Source: JAAFIP01 sp043769005 (lineage in GTDB: Bacteria > Pseudomonadota > Gammaproteobacteria > Burkholderiales > Burkholderiaceae_C). Taken from it: a stretch of 23,270 nucleotides of DNA. The translations under genes and the position numbers were made by a program. The stretch spans positions 1 to 23,270 of the forward strand of contig JAYVJV010000197.1 of the NCBI GenBank assembly GCA_043769005.1, read 5' to 3'. Position 1 is the stretch's first letter; every line of letters begins with the position of its first letter. Below the pieces are notes generated by a model that saw only the letters and a list, made by a program, of their open reading frames with translations, had not been told where the DNA came from and made no database searches. Below, one piece after another: positions 7,293 through 14,689 of the stretch.

Positions 7293-10200
7293 CTATTGGC
7301 CCGTTGCAGTCACCTGACAGCTCAATACCACCGTCACCGAGCTTCCAGCAGGCAGGCTGGGCAGTACGTGCCCTCCTGCGCTGGTAAAGGTGGCAACTGT
7401 CATCGCACCGCACAGTGCGGCTCCACTGGGCGTGCATACCAGGCTGATGCAATTGAGTCCGGCTGACGGCGTGTCTTTGACTACGGCCCCGTCGGCGGCG
7501 GACGGCCCCGCATTGGAAAAAGTCACAGTGTAGTTCAGCAGTTCACCGCTGCGGGTGGTGGTAACTCCGTCATTTTTGGTGACAGAGAGCTGCGCGAACT
7601 TGTTGACGAATACCGCCACACTGGCCGCATTGTTGTTGAGGTTGGAGTCTGTGTAGAGGGTACTGGTACCCACAACAGCCGTATTGGTCACAAAGTCACT
7701 GGACGCACCCGGCAAAGCAGCAATGACGTAGACCACCGTGCTGTTGGCTGGCAGTGTCATGGAGGCCGTGATGTTGGTGCTGGAGTTGGTAAAGCCCGTG
7801 ATCGTCGCACCCCCGGCCACGGTGCGCGTCACAGCGCCTGAGATGCTCAAGCCGCTCAGCACGTCGGTAAAGGGCACAGTAGTTGCCGCAGAAGGCCCAA
7901 TGTTGGACACAGTGACCGTGTAGATGACCGTGGTGTTGGGCGCGGTGCTGGTGGTGCTGGCCACTTTGGTGACCCGCACATCGGCGATGGTGGCAATTGT
8001 CAATGTGGCCGTCACCACCGCAGAATTGGTACCCAGGCTCGTACTCAGAGAGCCCGCCGGGATGGTGTTGACATAGGTGCCATTGGCTGCACCGACTACA
8101 TTGACCGTGAGTTCACATTGGCCTTGTGCAGGAATGATTGTGCCCACCGGCATCGTAATTTGCCCAGCGCCCGCAGCAGCCGTGGGGTTGCCGCCACCGC
8201 ATGTGTCTGCCGCTGCTGGTGTAGGAGCATTGACGATGCCAGCGGGATAGACATCGGTAAACACGGCATTGAATGTTGCGGCAGTGGGCAGAGGGTTAAA
8301 GAAGATGATTTTCAGCACCGAGTTCACATTGGCCTGCACTGCGCTGGGGGTAAAGGACTTCTCTACCCTGGGGCGGTCAACCAGCAAAGAGTCGGTGGCG
8401 GTTGAATAGTTGCTGCCCACTGAAGTTACCAGTCCACCTGCTGCGATGGTGTTGGTGTACAGACCTACCGATGCAGCCGTGACGACCACAGTGACGGTGC
8501 AACTGCTGCTCGGCGCAATCGCCCGTGTGGAGGGAATGGTCAGGCTGCCATCGCCCGGATTGGCAAGGATAGCCCCCGTGCCTGCACAGGTAGTTTGGGG
8601 GTTGGGCGTGGCGGCATTGGTGAGACCTGCGCCATAGGTGTCCACCAGACTGCTGGTCAAGGTGGCGGTGACGCTGGAGGGGTTGCTCAAGGTGAGCCTC
8701 AGGGTTGCGGTCTGGCCAGGGGCGATGGCATTGGGCACAAAGCTCTTGATCACTGAGGTGTTGACGGGCGTGGCCACGTAGCTGGCGGTCACCCCAACAA
8801 AGTTGTTGCCTACGTTGGTGACCAAAGCCCCCGCTGGGATGTTGTTTTCATAGGTGCCCTGGTTGAGCAGTTGCACTACCACCGTCACGGTGCAACTGCC
8901 ATTGATGGCGATGCTGCGGCCCGCTGGTACGGTGATGCTGTTGCCGCCCGCTGTAGCCACCAGGGCACCGGCTCCGCCGCAGCTCGTTTGCGGGTTGGGT
9001 ACCGCCGCATTGACCATGCCAGCCGGGTAGGTGTCTACCAAGGCCGCAGTCAGGTTGGCTGCGGTCGTGGTGTTGGGGTTGGCCAAAGTGAGCACCAGCA
9101 AGGCGGTATTGCCAGGCTCGCCCGAAGAGGGGGCGAACGCCTTGGAAACCGACGGAGCCGGGGTAATCAGCAGGCTGGCCAGGGCCTCGTCGTTCTCAGT
9201 CGGTGTATATGCGCCGACTTTGTTGTTCGGCGTGGAGTTGGGGTCGGACAAGGCGATACATGGGCCCGTTGCGCGGTTGCACGACTGCGTGACCTGGGCC
9301 CGGTTGATGGCCGCCGTGTTGGGCGTTACACCGGGAGTGCTGACGATGAAGCTTAAAGTAATACGTTGACCCAACAGGATTTGGTCGACGGACCATAGCC
9401 CCGTCACGCTGTCGAAAGAACAGCTATTGCACGTGCCCTGGATACTGCTGGACAACACGTTTACGCCAGCCGGCAGGGCATCGAGCACATTCACTCTAAA
9501 GGCGGGATCTACTCCACCGTTGTACAAATCTAAAGTGAAAGTCGCTGTGCCGCCTGGTAACACGCTGGCAGGCGAGACCGATTTAGTCAGGCGCAAATCA
9601 CTGCGCTCGGGCAGCGGGTTGCAGCCCAGTGACTCATAGTCCGCAGCGCCGCCAATATTGGGCAGATTGTATAAAAGGGTGCTTGCACCCGTTGTGGTGT
9701 TGAGCACATATACGTTGCGGCTCGTGGCGACCGTATTTGCTCCCATCACCATGCGGATGTTGCCATCCTGATCCAGGGTGAAGCCTTCGGCAAAACCTGT
9801 AATCGGCACTTGACCTGTCGCAAAGCCGGTAGAAAGATTAATGTTTTGGTGCAGCACGACCCCGGTGCTGATAAACAGTTTGCCTGTAGAGTCAAACACC
9901 ATGTCTTCGACCGGATTGATCTGGACCCCCGCAGCGTTTCTTAAAATCAAATAGTCGTTGCCGCCAAAGGCACCAGGCACAAACACGCCAGTGCTGGGAT
10001 TGATTTCAAACAGTAGGCCATCGAATCTGGCGACGTACCACTTATTCGTTAACGGATTGCGGGTAAGTGCGGCTATGCGCGTTGCAACATTTCCTGTTCC
10101 GACGATTTGCGCATTTGGAACCACTGACGTGCCCAGACCCGTAGCAGGGCTAACTTGTATATAGGTGTCAGTCAGAGGATCGACGTAGCCCAGCGTATTG

Positions 10201-10451
10201 GGTGTCGTTTGGCGGATGATGTAGTAGCGGTTATTGATGCCATCAAAGTAAGCCGATTCAACCTGATCGCCGCCAAACGTAGGGATAATGACCGACTTGC
10301 GTATCGTCAAGGGCGCAGACTGGTCAAACACCACCAGCGTTCCGCTGGTGTCATCAAAAGCAAAACAGGTGGCCGCGCGGCCAAGCCCTGACGTACACAG
10401 CAGAATGCACAAGATCACCAGCAGTCTAAATTTATCGAAGATATTTAACAT
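7293..10451 (-). CDS. Secreted multidomain protein with DUF11/DUF7933-type repeats
   Basis: 1052-residue exported protein. Residues 1-26 are a signal peptide (hydrophobic LLVILCILLC, cleavage likely after GRA). Residues ~27-280 contain repeated strand motifs (LYNLPNIGG, EGFTLDQDGNIRMVMG, KWYVARFDGLLFEINP) suggesting a beta-propeller such as occurs N-terminal to DUF11 domains. Then come six Ig-like modules: DUF11 (~283-425), three similar modules of ~130 residues (433-560, 564-690, 695-818) with the signature VDTYPAGMVNA, VDTYGAGLTNA or TDVYPAGIVNA and two cysteines each (C491/C520, C622/C651, C751/C779), then two DUF11 modules (825-945 and 953-1052). The last module stops at LSCQVTATGQ, before the usual final NTATV-type strand. 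There is no LPXTG, PEP-CTERM or autotransporter barrel, so the anchoring mode is unknown. A surface or matrix role is typical of the families but is inference here. Confidence 0.85.
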   Translation of the reverse strand: MLNIFDKFRLLVILCILLCTSGLGRAATCFAFDDTSGTLVVFDQSAPLTIRKSVIIPTFGGDQVESAYFDGINNRYYIIRQTTPNTLGYVDPLTDTYIQVSPATGLGTSVVPNAQIVGTGNVATRIAALTRNPLTNKWYVARFDGLLFEINPSTGVFVPGAFGGNDYLILRNAAGVQINPVEDMVFDSTGKLFISTGVVLHQNINLSTGFATGQVPITGFAEGFTLDQDGNIRMVMGANTVATSRNVYVLNTTTGASTLLYNLPNIGGAADYESLGCNPLPERSDLRLTKSVSPASVLPGGTATFTLDLYNGGVDPAFRVNVLDALPAGVNVLSSSIQGTCNSCSFDSVTGLWSVDQILLGQRITLSFIVSTPGVTPNTAAINRAQVTQSCNRATGPCIALSDPNSTPNNKVGAYTPTENDEALASLLITPAPSVSKAFAPSSGEPGNTALLVLTLANPNTTTAANLTAALVDTYPAGMVNAAVPNPQTSCGGAGALVATAGGNSITVPAGRSIAINGSCTVTVVVQLLNQGTYENNIPAGALVTNVGNNFVGVTASYVATPVNTSVIKSFVPNAIAPGQTATLRLTLSNPSSVTATLTSSLVDTYGAGLTNAATPNPQTTCAGTGAILANPGDGSLTIPSTRAIAPSSSCTVTVVVTAASVGLYTNTIAAGGLVTSVGSNYSTATDSLLVDRPRVEKSFTPSAVQANVNSVLKIIFFNPLPTAATFNAVFTDVYPAGIVNAPTPAAADTCGGGNPTAAAGAGQITMPVGTIIPAQGQCELTVNVVGAANGTYVNTIPAGSLSTSLGTNSAVVTATLTIATIADVRVTKVASTTSTAPNTTVIYTVTVSNIGPSAATTVPFTDVLSGLSISGAVTRTVAGGATITGFTNSSTNITASMTLPANSTVVYVIAALPGASSDFVTNTAVVGTSTLYTDSNLNNNAASVAVFVNKFAQLSVTKNDGVTTTRSGELLNYTVTFSNAGPSAADGAVVKDTPSAGLNCISLVCTPSGAALCGAMTVATFTSAGGHVLPSLPAGSSVTVVLSCQVTATGQ

Positions 10452-10483
10452 GTCAGTGGACTGATCCGTGATTGTAAGAATTT

Positions 10484-10512
10484 GTTATCGCATAAAAACA
10501 AAAAGAAGTCAA
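10484..10512 (-). promoter_or_regulatory. Probable sigma-70 promoter of the DUF11 protein gene
   Basis: On the minus strand, TTGACT (10507-10512) and GATAAC (10484-10489) are separated by exactly 17 bases. They match the -35 and -10 consensus at 5 of 6 and 4 of 6 positions. Transcription would start near 10477, leaving a leader of about 26 bases before the ATG at 10451. No strong Shine-Dalgarno is visible in that leader. Confidence 0.5.
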
Positions 10513-10663
10513 TAGTACCAACCATAGGTGCCACCGATGGAGCAGTGCAGTGCGGGGGTATTGCGAAGATATGACCCCAAAGAAAACTTCGCGCAGTGGC
10601 AAGGCACGGCAGCGTCGCCCGGCTCAACATAGCTGTAGCGCAGGTGGGTGCATCGAGTGCATC

Positions 10664-10691
10664 TTGCGTTGCCGATTTTTTGCTATATATT
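10664..10691 (+). promoter_or_regulatory. Candidate parE promoter (weak)
   Basis: TTGCGT (10664-10669) and TATATT (10686-10691) are separated by 16 bases. The -10 box matches 5 of 6 consensus positions, but the -35 box only its TTG. The -10 lies inside the dispersed repeat copy, so the repeat may have supplied promoter sequence. The resulting leader would be about 150 bases. TAAAAT at 10742-10747 is an alternative -10 without a good -35. Confidence 0.3.
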
Positions 10692-10729
10692 AAGTAGCTG
10701 CTTGCGCCCATATTTATTGGGCTACAGCC
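10682..10729 (+). repeat. 48-bp dispersed repeat, copy A
   Basis: The core TAGCTGCTTGCGC followed by a few bases and ATATTTATTGGGC recurs in this window. Copy A aligns without gaps to copy B (13684-13731, opposite strand) over 48 positions with 36 identities. It shares the exact 13-base core with copy C in parC. Such short dispersed elements are, from memory, frequent in Comamonadaceae genomes. Their function is not established to my knowledge. Confidence 0.75.
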
Positions 10730-10848
10730 GTATTTTTCTCCTAAAATAGCACGGTGACGATGGCCGTGCATCGTGCCGACGGATGGTTAATGCAAGCAGC
10801 ACTGATAATGTATCCAGTGCTTGCCTAACTTCCCACTACAATTACCCC

Positions 10849-12831
10849 ATGGCAGATAAATTACCCCCTACCTCCGGCAATGGCTACAGCGAAGGCTCGA
10901 TCCGCGTCCTCAAGGGCCTGGAGCCCGTCAAGCAACGCCCGGGCATGTACACCCGCACCGACAACCCATTGCACGTCATCCAGGAGGTGCTGGACAACTC
11001 GGCGGACGAGGCGCTGGCCGGCTACGGAAAAAAGATCAAGGTCACCCTGCACACCGATGGATCGGTGACGATTGACGACGACGGGCGCGGCATTCCGTTT
11101 GGCATGCACCCGGAGGAAAAGGCCCCGGTGATTGAGCTGGTGTTTACCCGCCTGCATGCGGGCGGCAAGTTTGACAAGGGCAAGGGTGGGGCCTACAGCT
11201 TCTCGGGCGGCCTGCATGGCGTGGGCGTGAGCGTGACCAACGCCCTGGGCAAGCGCCTGGAGGCCACCAGCTACCGTGAGGGCACGGTGGCCAAACTGGT
11301 GTTTGAAGCCGGTGACGTGGTGGAAAAGCTGCACCTGCGCAAGCAGGCCGAGGGCGACCGCAAGCAGGGCACCAGCGTGCGCGTGTGGCCCGATGCCAAG
11401 TATTTTGAATCGTCCGTCATCCCGATTGCCGAGCTGACGCACCTGCTGCGCAGCAAAGCCGTGCTGATGCCCGGCGTGAGCGTGACCCTGGTGAACGAGA
11501 AAACCAAAGACACGCAAAGCTGGCAGTACAAGGGTGGCCTGCGCGACTACCTGGAGCAGTCGCTCCCTGGCGATGCCGTCATCCCCCTGTGGGAAGGTGA
11601 GGGCTATGCCGATGCCAAGGACGACAACTTTGCCGAAGGCGAGGGCGCAGGCTGGTGCGTGGCCTTCACCGAAGACGGCCAGAGCGTGCGCGAGAGCTAC
11701 GTCAACCTGATCCCCACCACCGCAGGCGGCACGCACGACAGCGGCCTGCGCGATGGGCTGTTCACGGCGGTGAAGAGTTTTATTGAACTGCATTCACTGT
11801 TACCGAAGGGCGTGAAGCTGCTGCCCGAAGACGTGTTTGCTCGCGCCTCCTATGTGCTGAGCGCCAAGGTGCTGGACCCGCAGTTCCAGGGCCAGATCAA
11901 GGAGCGGCTCAACTCCCGCGACGCGGTGCGCCTGGTGTCCAGCTATGTGCGCCCGGCCATGGAGCTGTGGCTGAACCAGCATGTGGACTACGGCAAAAAA
12001 CTGGCCGAGCTGGCCATCAAAGCCGCCCAAACCCGCCAGCGCGCCGGGCAAAAGGTGGAAAAGCGCAAGGGCTCGGGCGTGGCCGTGCTGCCCGGCAAGC
12101 TGACCGACTGCGAAAGCCGCGACCTGTCGCATAACGAAGTGTTTTTGGTCGAAGGTGACAGTGCCGGCGGCAGCGCCAAGATGGGCCGCGACAAGGAAAG
12201 CCAGGCCATCCTGCCCCTGCGCGGCAAGATTTTGAACACCTGGGAGGTGGAACGCGACCGCCTGTTTGCCAACACCGAAATTCACGACATCTCGGTCGCC
12301 ATTGGTGTCGATCCGCACGGCAAGGACGATAACCCCGATTTGAGTGGCCTGCGCTACGGCAAAATCTGCATCCTGTCAGATGCCGACGTTGACGGCTCGC
12401 ACATCCAGGTGCTGCTGCTCACCCTGTTCTTCAAGCACTTCCCCAAGCTCATCGAGACCGGCAACATCTACGTTGCCCGCCCGCCGCTGTTTCGTATTGA
12501 CGCACCCGCACGCGGCAAAAAACCCGCCAGCAAGCAATACGCCTTAGACCAGGGCGAGCTCAACACCATCCTGGACAAGCTGCGCAAAGACGGTGTGGCC
12601 GAAAATAAGTGGACCATTAGCCGCTTCAAAGGCCTGGGCGAGATGAACGCCGAACAGCTGTGGGAAACCACCCTCAACCCCGACACCCGCCGCCTGCTGC
12701 CCGTGCAGTACGGCGAACTGGACGCAGCCTTTACGGCTATCCGCTTCACCCAGCTCATGGGCAAAGGCGAAGCCGCCGCCCGGCGCGAACTGATGGAGCT
12801 GCATGGGGATGCGGTGGAGGTGGATGTATGA
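10849..12831 (+). CDS. parE: DNA topoisomerase IV subunit B
   Basis: 660-residue ATPase subunit of topoisomerase IV, which with ParC decatenates and relaxes the chromosome. The start at 10849 gives the normal N-terminus running into GSIRVLKGLEPVKQRPGMY. The upstream in-frame ATG (10783) would add 22 unconserved residues. GHKL ATPase motifs are EVLDNSADEAL (~45-55), DDDGRGIP (~77-83) and GGLHGVG (~120-126). The transducer domain follows, then the TOPRIM motifs EGDSAGG (~435) and SDADVDGSHI (~510-519) with the catalytic acidic residues. The length and the lack of the large GyrB insertion favour ParE over GyrB, and parC is on the same strand 1.9 kb downstream. The stop TGA overlaps an ATG (ATGA) that opens into the palindromic element discussed below. 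Confidence 0.95.
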   Translation: MADKLPPTSGNGYSEGSIRVLKGLEPVKQRPGMYTRTDNPLHVIQEVLDNSADEALAGYGKKIKVTLHTDGSVTIDDDGRGIPFGMHPEEKAPVIELVFTRLHAGGKFDKGKGGAYSFSGGLHGVGVSVTNALGKRLEATSYREGTVAKLVFEAGDVVEKLHLRKQAEGDRKQGTSVRVWPDAKYFESSVIPIAELTHLLRSKAVLMPGVSVTLVNEKTKDTQSWQYKGGLRDYLEQSLPGDAVIPLWEGEGYADAKDDNFAEGEGAGWCVAFTEDGQSVRESYVNLIPTTAGGTHDSGLRDGLFTAVKSFIELHSLLPKGVKLLPEDVFARASYVLSAKVLDPQFQGQIKERLNSRDAVRLVSSYVRPAMELWLNQHVDYGKKLAELAIKAAQTRQRAGQKVEKRKGSGVAVLPGKLTDCESRDLSHNEVFLVEGDSAGGSAKMGRDKESQAILPLRGKILNTWEVERDRLFANTEIHDISVAIGVDPHGKDDNPDLSGLRYGKICILSDADVDGSHIQVLLLTLFFKHFPKLIETGNIYVARPPLFRIDAPARGKKPASKQYALDQGELNTILDKLRKDGVAENKWTISRFKGLGEMNAEQLWETTLNPDTRRLLPVQYGELDAAFTAIRFTQLMGKGEAAARRELMELHGDAVEVDV

Positions 12832-12847
12832 AAGCTGTGTCCATGGT

Positions 12848-13079
12848 CGAAAACGGGGATTTTTTTGAACGCAGAAGGCGCGAAGGTTTCGCAGAGGGCG
12901 CAGAAGAAGTCTGGGAAAAAGAATACAAAATTAAGAAAACAAAAATCAATAACTTATTCTTTATGCATTTAAAAAAATTGGATAAGTTTTTCTTTTTGGG
13001 TTTTCCTCTTGTCCCCTCTTTTTTGCGCCCTCTGCGAAACCTTCGCGTCCTCTGCGTTCAAAAATTCTCCGTTTTCGTC
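12848..13079. repeat. Long imperfect palindrome between parE and the GNAT gene
   Basis: Two 41-base arms (12862-12902 and 13024-13064) are inverted copies with 39 of 41 identities. They contain the motif GCGAAGGTTTCGCAGAGGGC, and looser pairing extends outward to about 12848 and 13079. The centre is AT-rich and has further inner pairing, AACTTAT (12951-12957) / ATAAGTT (12982-12988), around ATGCAT. The transcript would fold into one long hairpin. Arms built from variants of CGCAGAGG/CGCGAAGG are, from memory, a repeat type scattered through many bacterial genomes. No transposase is present, so it is MITE-like or REP-like at most. It occupies nearly all of the parE-GNAT gap. Confidence 0.85.
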
Positions 13080-13114
13080 CTCATGGCAATCAACCCTCTC
13101 ATAGGAGTGAGCCC

Positions 13115-13651
13115 GTGAGCGCCCGCGTCCGTCTGCGCCCCACCATGCAAAGTGACCTGGCCTATGTGCTGTCGCTGGAGCAGGACGCGCAGAATTTGCC
13201 TTTTATCACCCCCTGGGATCGCACCCAGCACGATGCGGCGATACGCTTTCCGGATTTTCGGCATTTCATCATCGAGGGCGGCGACGGGCTGGACGCGGTG
13301 GGGTTTTTGATTTTGATAGGCTGCCGCAGCCAGCACCAGTCGCTGGAGCTCAAGCGCATGGTGGTGCAGTCCAAAGGGCAGGGCTTTGGCCGCGCCGCGC
13401 TGCGGGTGGCCAAGCGGGTGGCGTTTGACGACCTGAAGGCACACCGCTTCTGGCTGGACATCAAAAAGCGCAATGTGCGTGCGCAAGCCTTTTATGACAG
13501 CGAAGGCTTTGTAGTGGAGGGCACCTTGCGCGAGGCGGTGCGGGTAGGTTCTGAAGACGGCAAGCTAAGCTACGACTCACTGGTAGTATTGTCTATGCTG
13601 CAAACCGAGTTTGCTGCACGCCGTGCGCAAGCCCTGGAACTGACTGCGTAA
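13115..13651 (+). CDS. GNAT family N-acetyltransferase
   Basis: 178-residue acetyltransferase using acetyl-CoA, of the RimJ/RimL-like GNAT type. The start is GTG at 13115, chosen because AGGAG lies at 13103-13107 with 7-base spacing and because the protein then begins directly with the first strand (SARVRLRPTMQSDL). The acetyl-CoA pyrophosphate loop is QSKGQGFGR (85-93). The later helix and strand (IKKRNVRAQAFYDSEGFVVEG, of which ARxxYxxxGF is the diagnostic part) fit motif B. The substrate cannot be inferred. It lies between the long palindrome and the lytic transglycosylase, on the same strand as parE and parC. Nothing in the sequence ties it functionally to topoisomerase IV. Confidence 0.85.
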   Translation: MSARVRLRPTMQSDLAYVLSLEQDAQNLPFITPWDRTQHDAAIRFPDFRHFIIEGGDGLDAVGFLILIGCRSQHQSLELKRMVVQSKGQGFGRAALRVAKRVAFDDLKAHRFWLDIKKRNVRAQAFYDSEGFVVEGTLREAVRVGSEDGKLSYDSLVVLSMLQTEFAARRAQALELTA

Positions 13652-13683
13652 GGCCGTTGCAGCCTGTTTTATCTATCTTTTAA

Positions 13684-13731
13684 GCCTCTAGACCAATAAA
13701 TATATGCGTGAGCAGCTATTAAATTTGAAGC
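13684..13731 (-). repeat. 48-bp dispersed repeat, copy B, over the lytic transglycosylase start
   Basis: The reverse complement aligns gaplessly to copy A with 36 of 48 identities, including TAGCTGCT and ATATTTATTGG. It fills most of the short gap after the GNAT gene and continues 28 bases into the next gene, so it includes that gene's ATG (13704). Confidence 0.7.
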
Positions 13732-14654
13732 ACCTGGGTGCTCGTCTGTGCTGCATTCTGGCTTTGCTGGTGACTGCGGGTTTCGCCCATGCCGACATCT
13801 GGGGCTTTGTGGACGACAAAGGCGTGGCACATTTTGCCGCCGAGAAACTGGATGATCGCTACGAACTTTATTTTAAAAGCGGCCAAAACTTCGATACCCA
13901 AGAGGGTTTGCCCAGTGTGCCCAACGCCCCCAGCGATGTGGTGATACCCACCGAGACCTTGCCGCTGCGGATGCCGCCGCCGCTACCGCCCAAGCTGCAA
14001 ACCTTTTTTGATGTCTCGCCCAATTTCAAAGCCGTCAAGCACCACATGCGCGATGCCGCCAAGCTCTACCAGATTGACTTTGAGCTGCTGCAGGCGCTGA
14101 TTGCCACCGAGTCGGGCTATGACACCAACGCCGTCTCGCCCAAGGGCGCTGTCGGCCTGATGCAGCTCATGCCGCCCACCGCGCAGCGCTTTGGCGTAAA
14201 GGCCGATGCCAAAGCGCCCATCGAAAAAAAGCTCACCGACCCCAAAACCAATATCGCTGCAGGCACGCGCTACCTTAGCTACTTGATACTCATGTTCCCC
14301 GGCAAGCTCGAGCTGGCCTTGGCCGCCTACAACGCAGGCGAGGGTGCGGTGCAGCGCTATGGCAACCAGATACCGCCCTACAAAGAGACACAAAACTACG
14401 TTAAAACCATCATGCAGATGTACACCACCCTCAAGCCGCCGGTGCTGCAGGCCAAGCGCCTGAGTGAGGTGAAAGCCGTGCAGATTGCCAAGCCGCCGAC
14501 CCGGGTGCAGATGGTCATCGGCGGCGCTGCCCGGCGCGGCAATATGGTGCCGCCGACCCAGGCCGCGCTGCCTGTGCAGGAAAGCACCAGCCCAGACACC
14601 CGTGCCATCGTGTTGCAGACCTTGCCTGGCGCACCCGCCAGTGCAGCGCAATAA
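13704..14654 (+). CDS. Exported lytic transglycosylase (SLT family 1) with N-terminal DUF4124-like segment
   Basis: 316-residue periplasmic murein lyase that cleaves the MurNAc-GlcNAc bond and forms 1,6-anhydro ends. Residues 1-30 form a signal peptide (CILALLVTAGFAHA, then D31). Residues ~31-60 (DIWGFVDDKGVAHFA) resemble DUF4124. A proline-rich linker follows (~70-97). The SLT domain spans ~115-235: catalytic Glu136 in LIATESGYD, then SPKGAVGLMQLMPPTAQRFGV, and AYNAGEGAVQRYG (208-220). The C-terminal ~75 residues are low complexity. ATG 13704 is the only ATG/GTG after an in-frame stop at 13689. It lies within the dispersed repeat and lacks a good Shine-Dalgarno, so the first nine residues are repeat-derived. 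TTG at 13725 is a less likely alternative. The gene sits 35 bases before parC. Confidence 0.9.
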   Translation: MREQLLNLKHLGARLCCILALLVTAGFAHADIWGFVDDKGVAHFAAEKLDDRYELYFKSGQNFDTQEGLPSVPNAPSDVVIPTETLPLRMPPPLPPKLQTFFDVSPNFKAVKHHMRDAAKLYQIDFELLQALIATESGYDTNAVSPKGAVGLMQLMPPTAQRFGVKADAKAPIEKKLTDPKTNIAAGTRYLSYLILMFPGKLELALAAYNAGEGAVQRYGNQIPPYKETQNYVKTIMQMYTTLKPPVLQAKRLSEVKAVQIAKPPTRVQMVIGGAARRGNMVPPTQAALPVQESTSPDTRAIVLQTLPGAPASAAQ

Positions 14655-14689
14655 ACCGTTGGCCCCGATTTGACTTTGACCATTGATCC

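Larger units (their letters stand above)
10513..10848. other. Divergent intergenic region between the DUF11 gene and parE
   Basis: No convincing gene is present. The region holds an inverted repeat GCGAAG (10563-10568) / CTTCGC (10587-10592), one copy of the 48-bp dispersed repeat (10682-10729), a candidate parE promoter overlapping that repeat, and a 6-bp GC hairpin GCACGG (10749-10754) / CCGTGC (10764-10769) in the probable parE leader. An upstream in-frame ATG at 10783 is not favoured as the parE start. Confidence 0.6.

Noticed and set aside
7286..7302. GGGCC/GGCCC hairpin between the convergent fdh1A and DUF11 genes as a two-way terminator
   Set aside because: Only a 5-bp stem, overlapping the DUF11 gene stop codon, and no T-run on either strand.
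10783..10848. Upstream ATG as the parE start, adding 22 residues
   Set aside because: The extra residues (MVNASSTDNVSSACLTSHYN and on) do not look like ParE, and the ATG at 10849 gives the expected N-terminus.
12828..13118. 96-codon open frame (MKAVSMVENGDFF...) as a real gene
   Set aside because: Nearly all of it is the two arms and centre of the long palindrome, and the peptide resembles products typically mis-called from such repeats. Kept only as a finding because of the stop/start overlaps.
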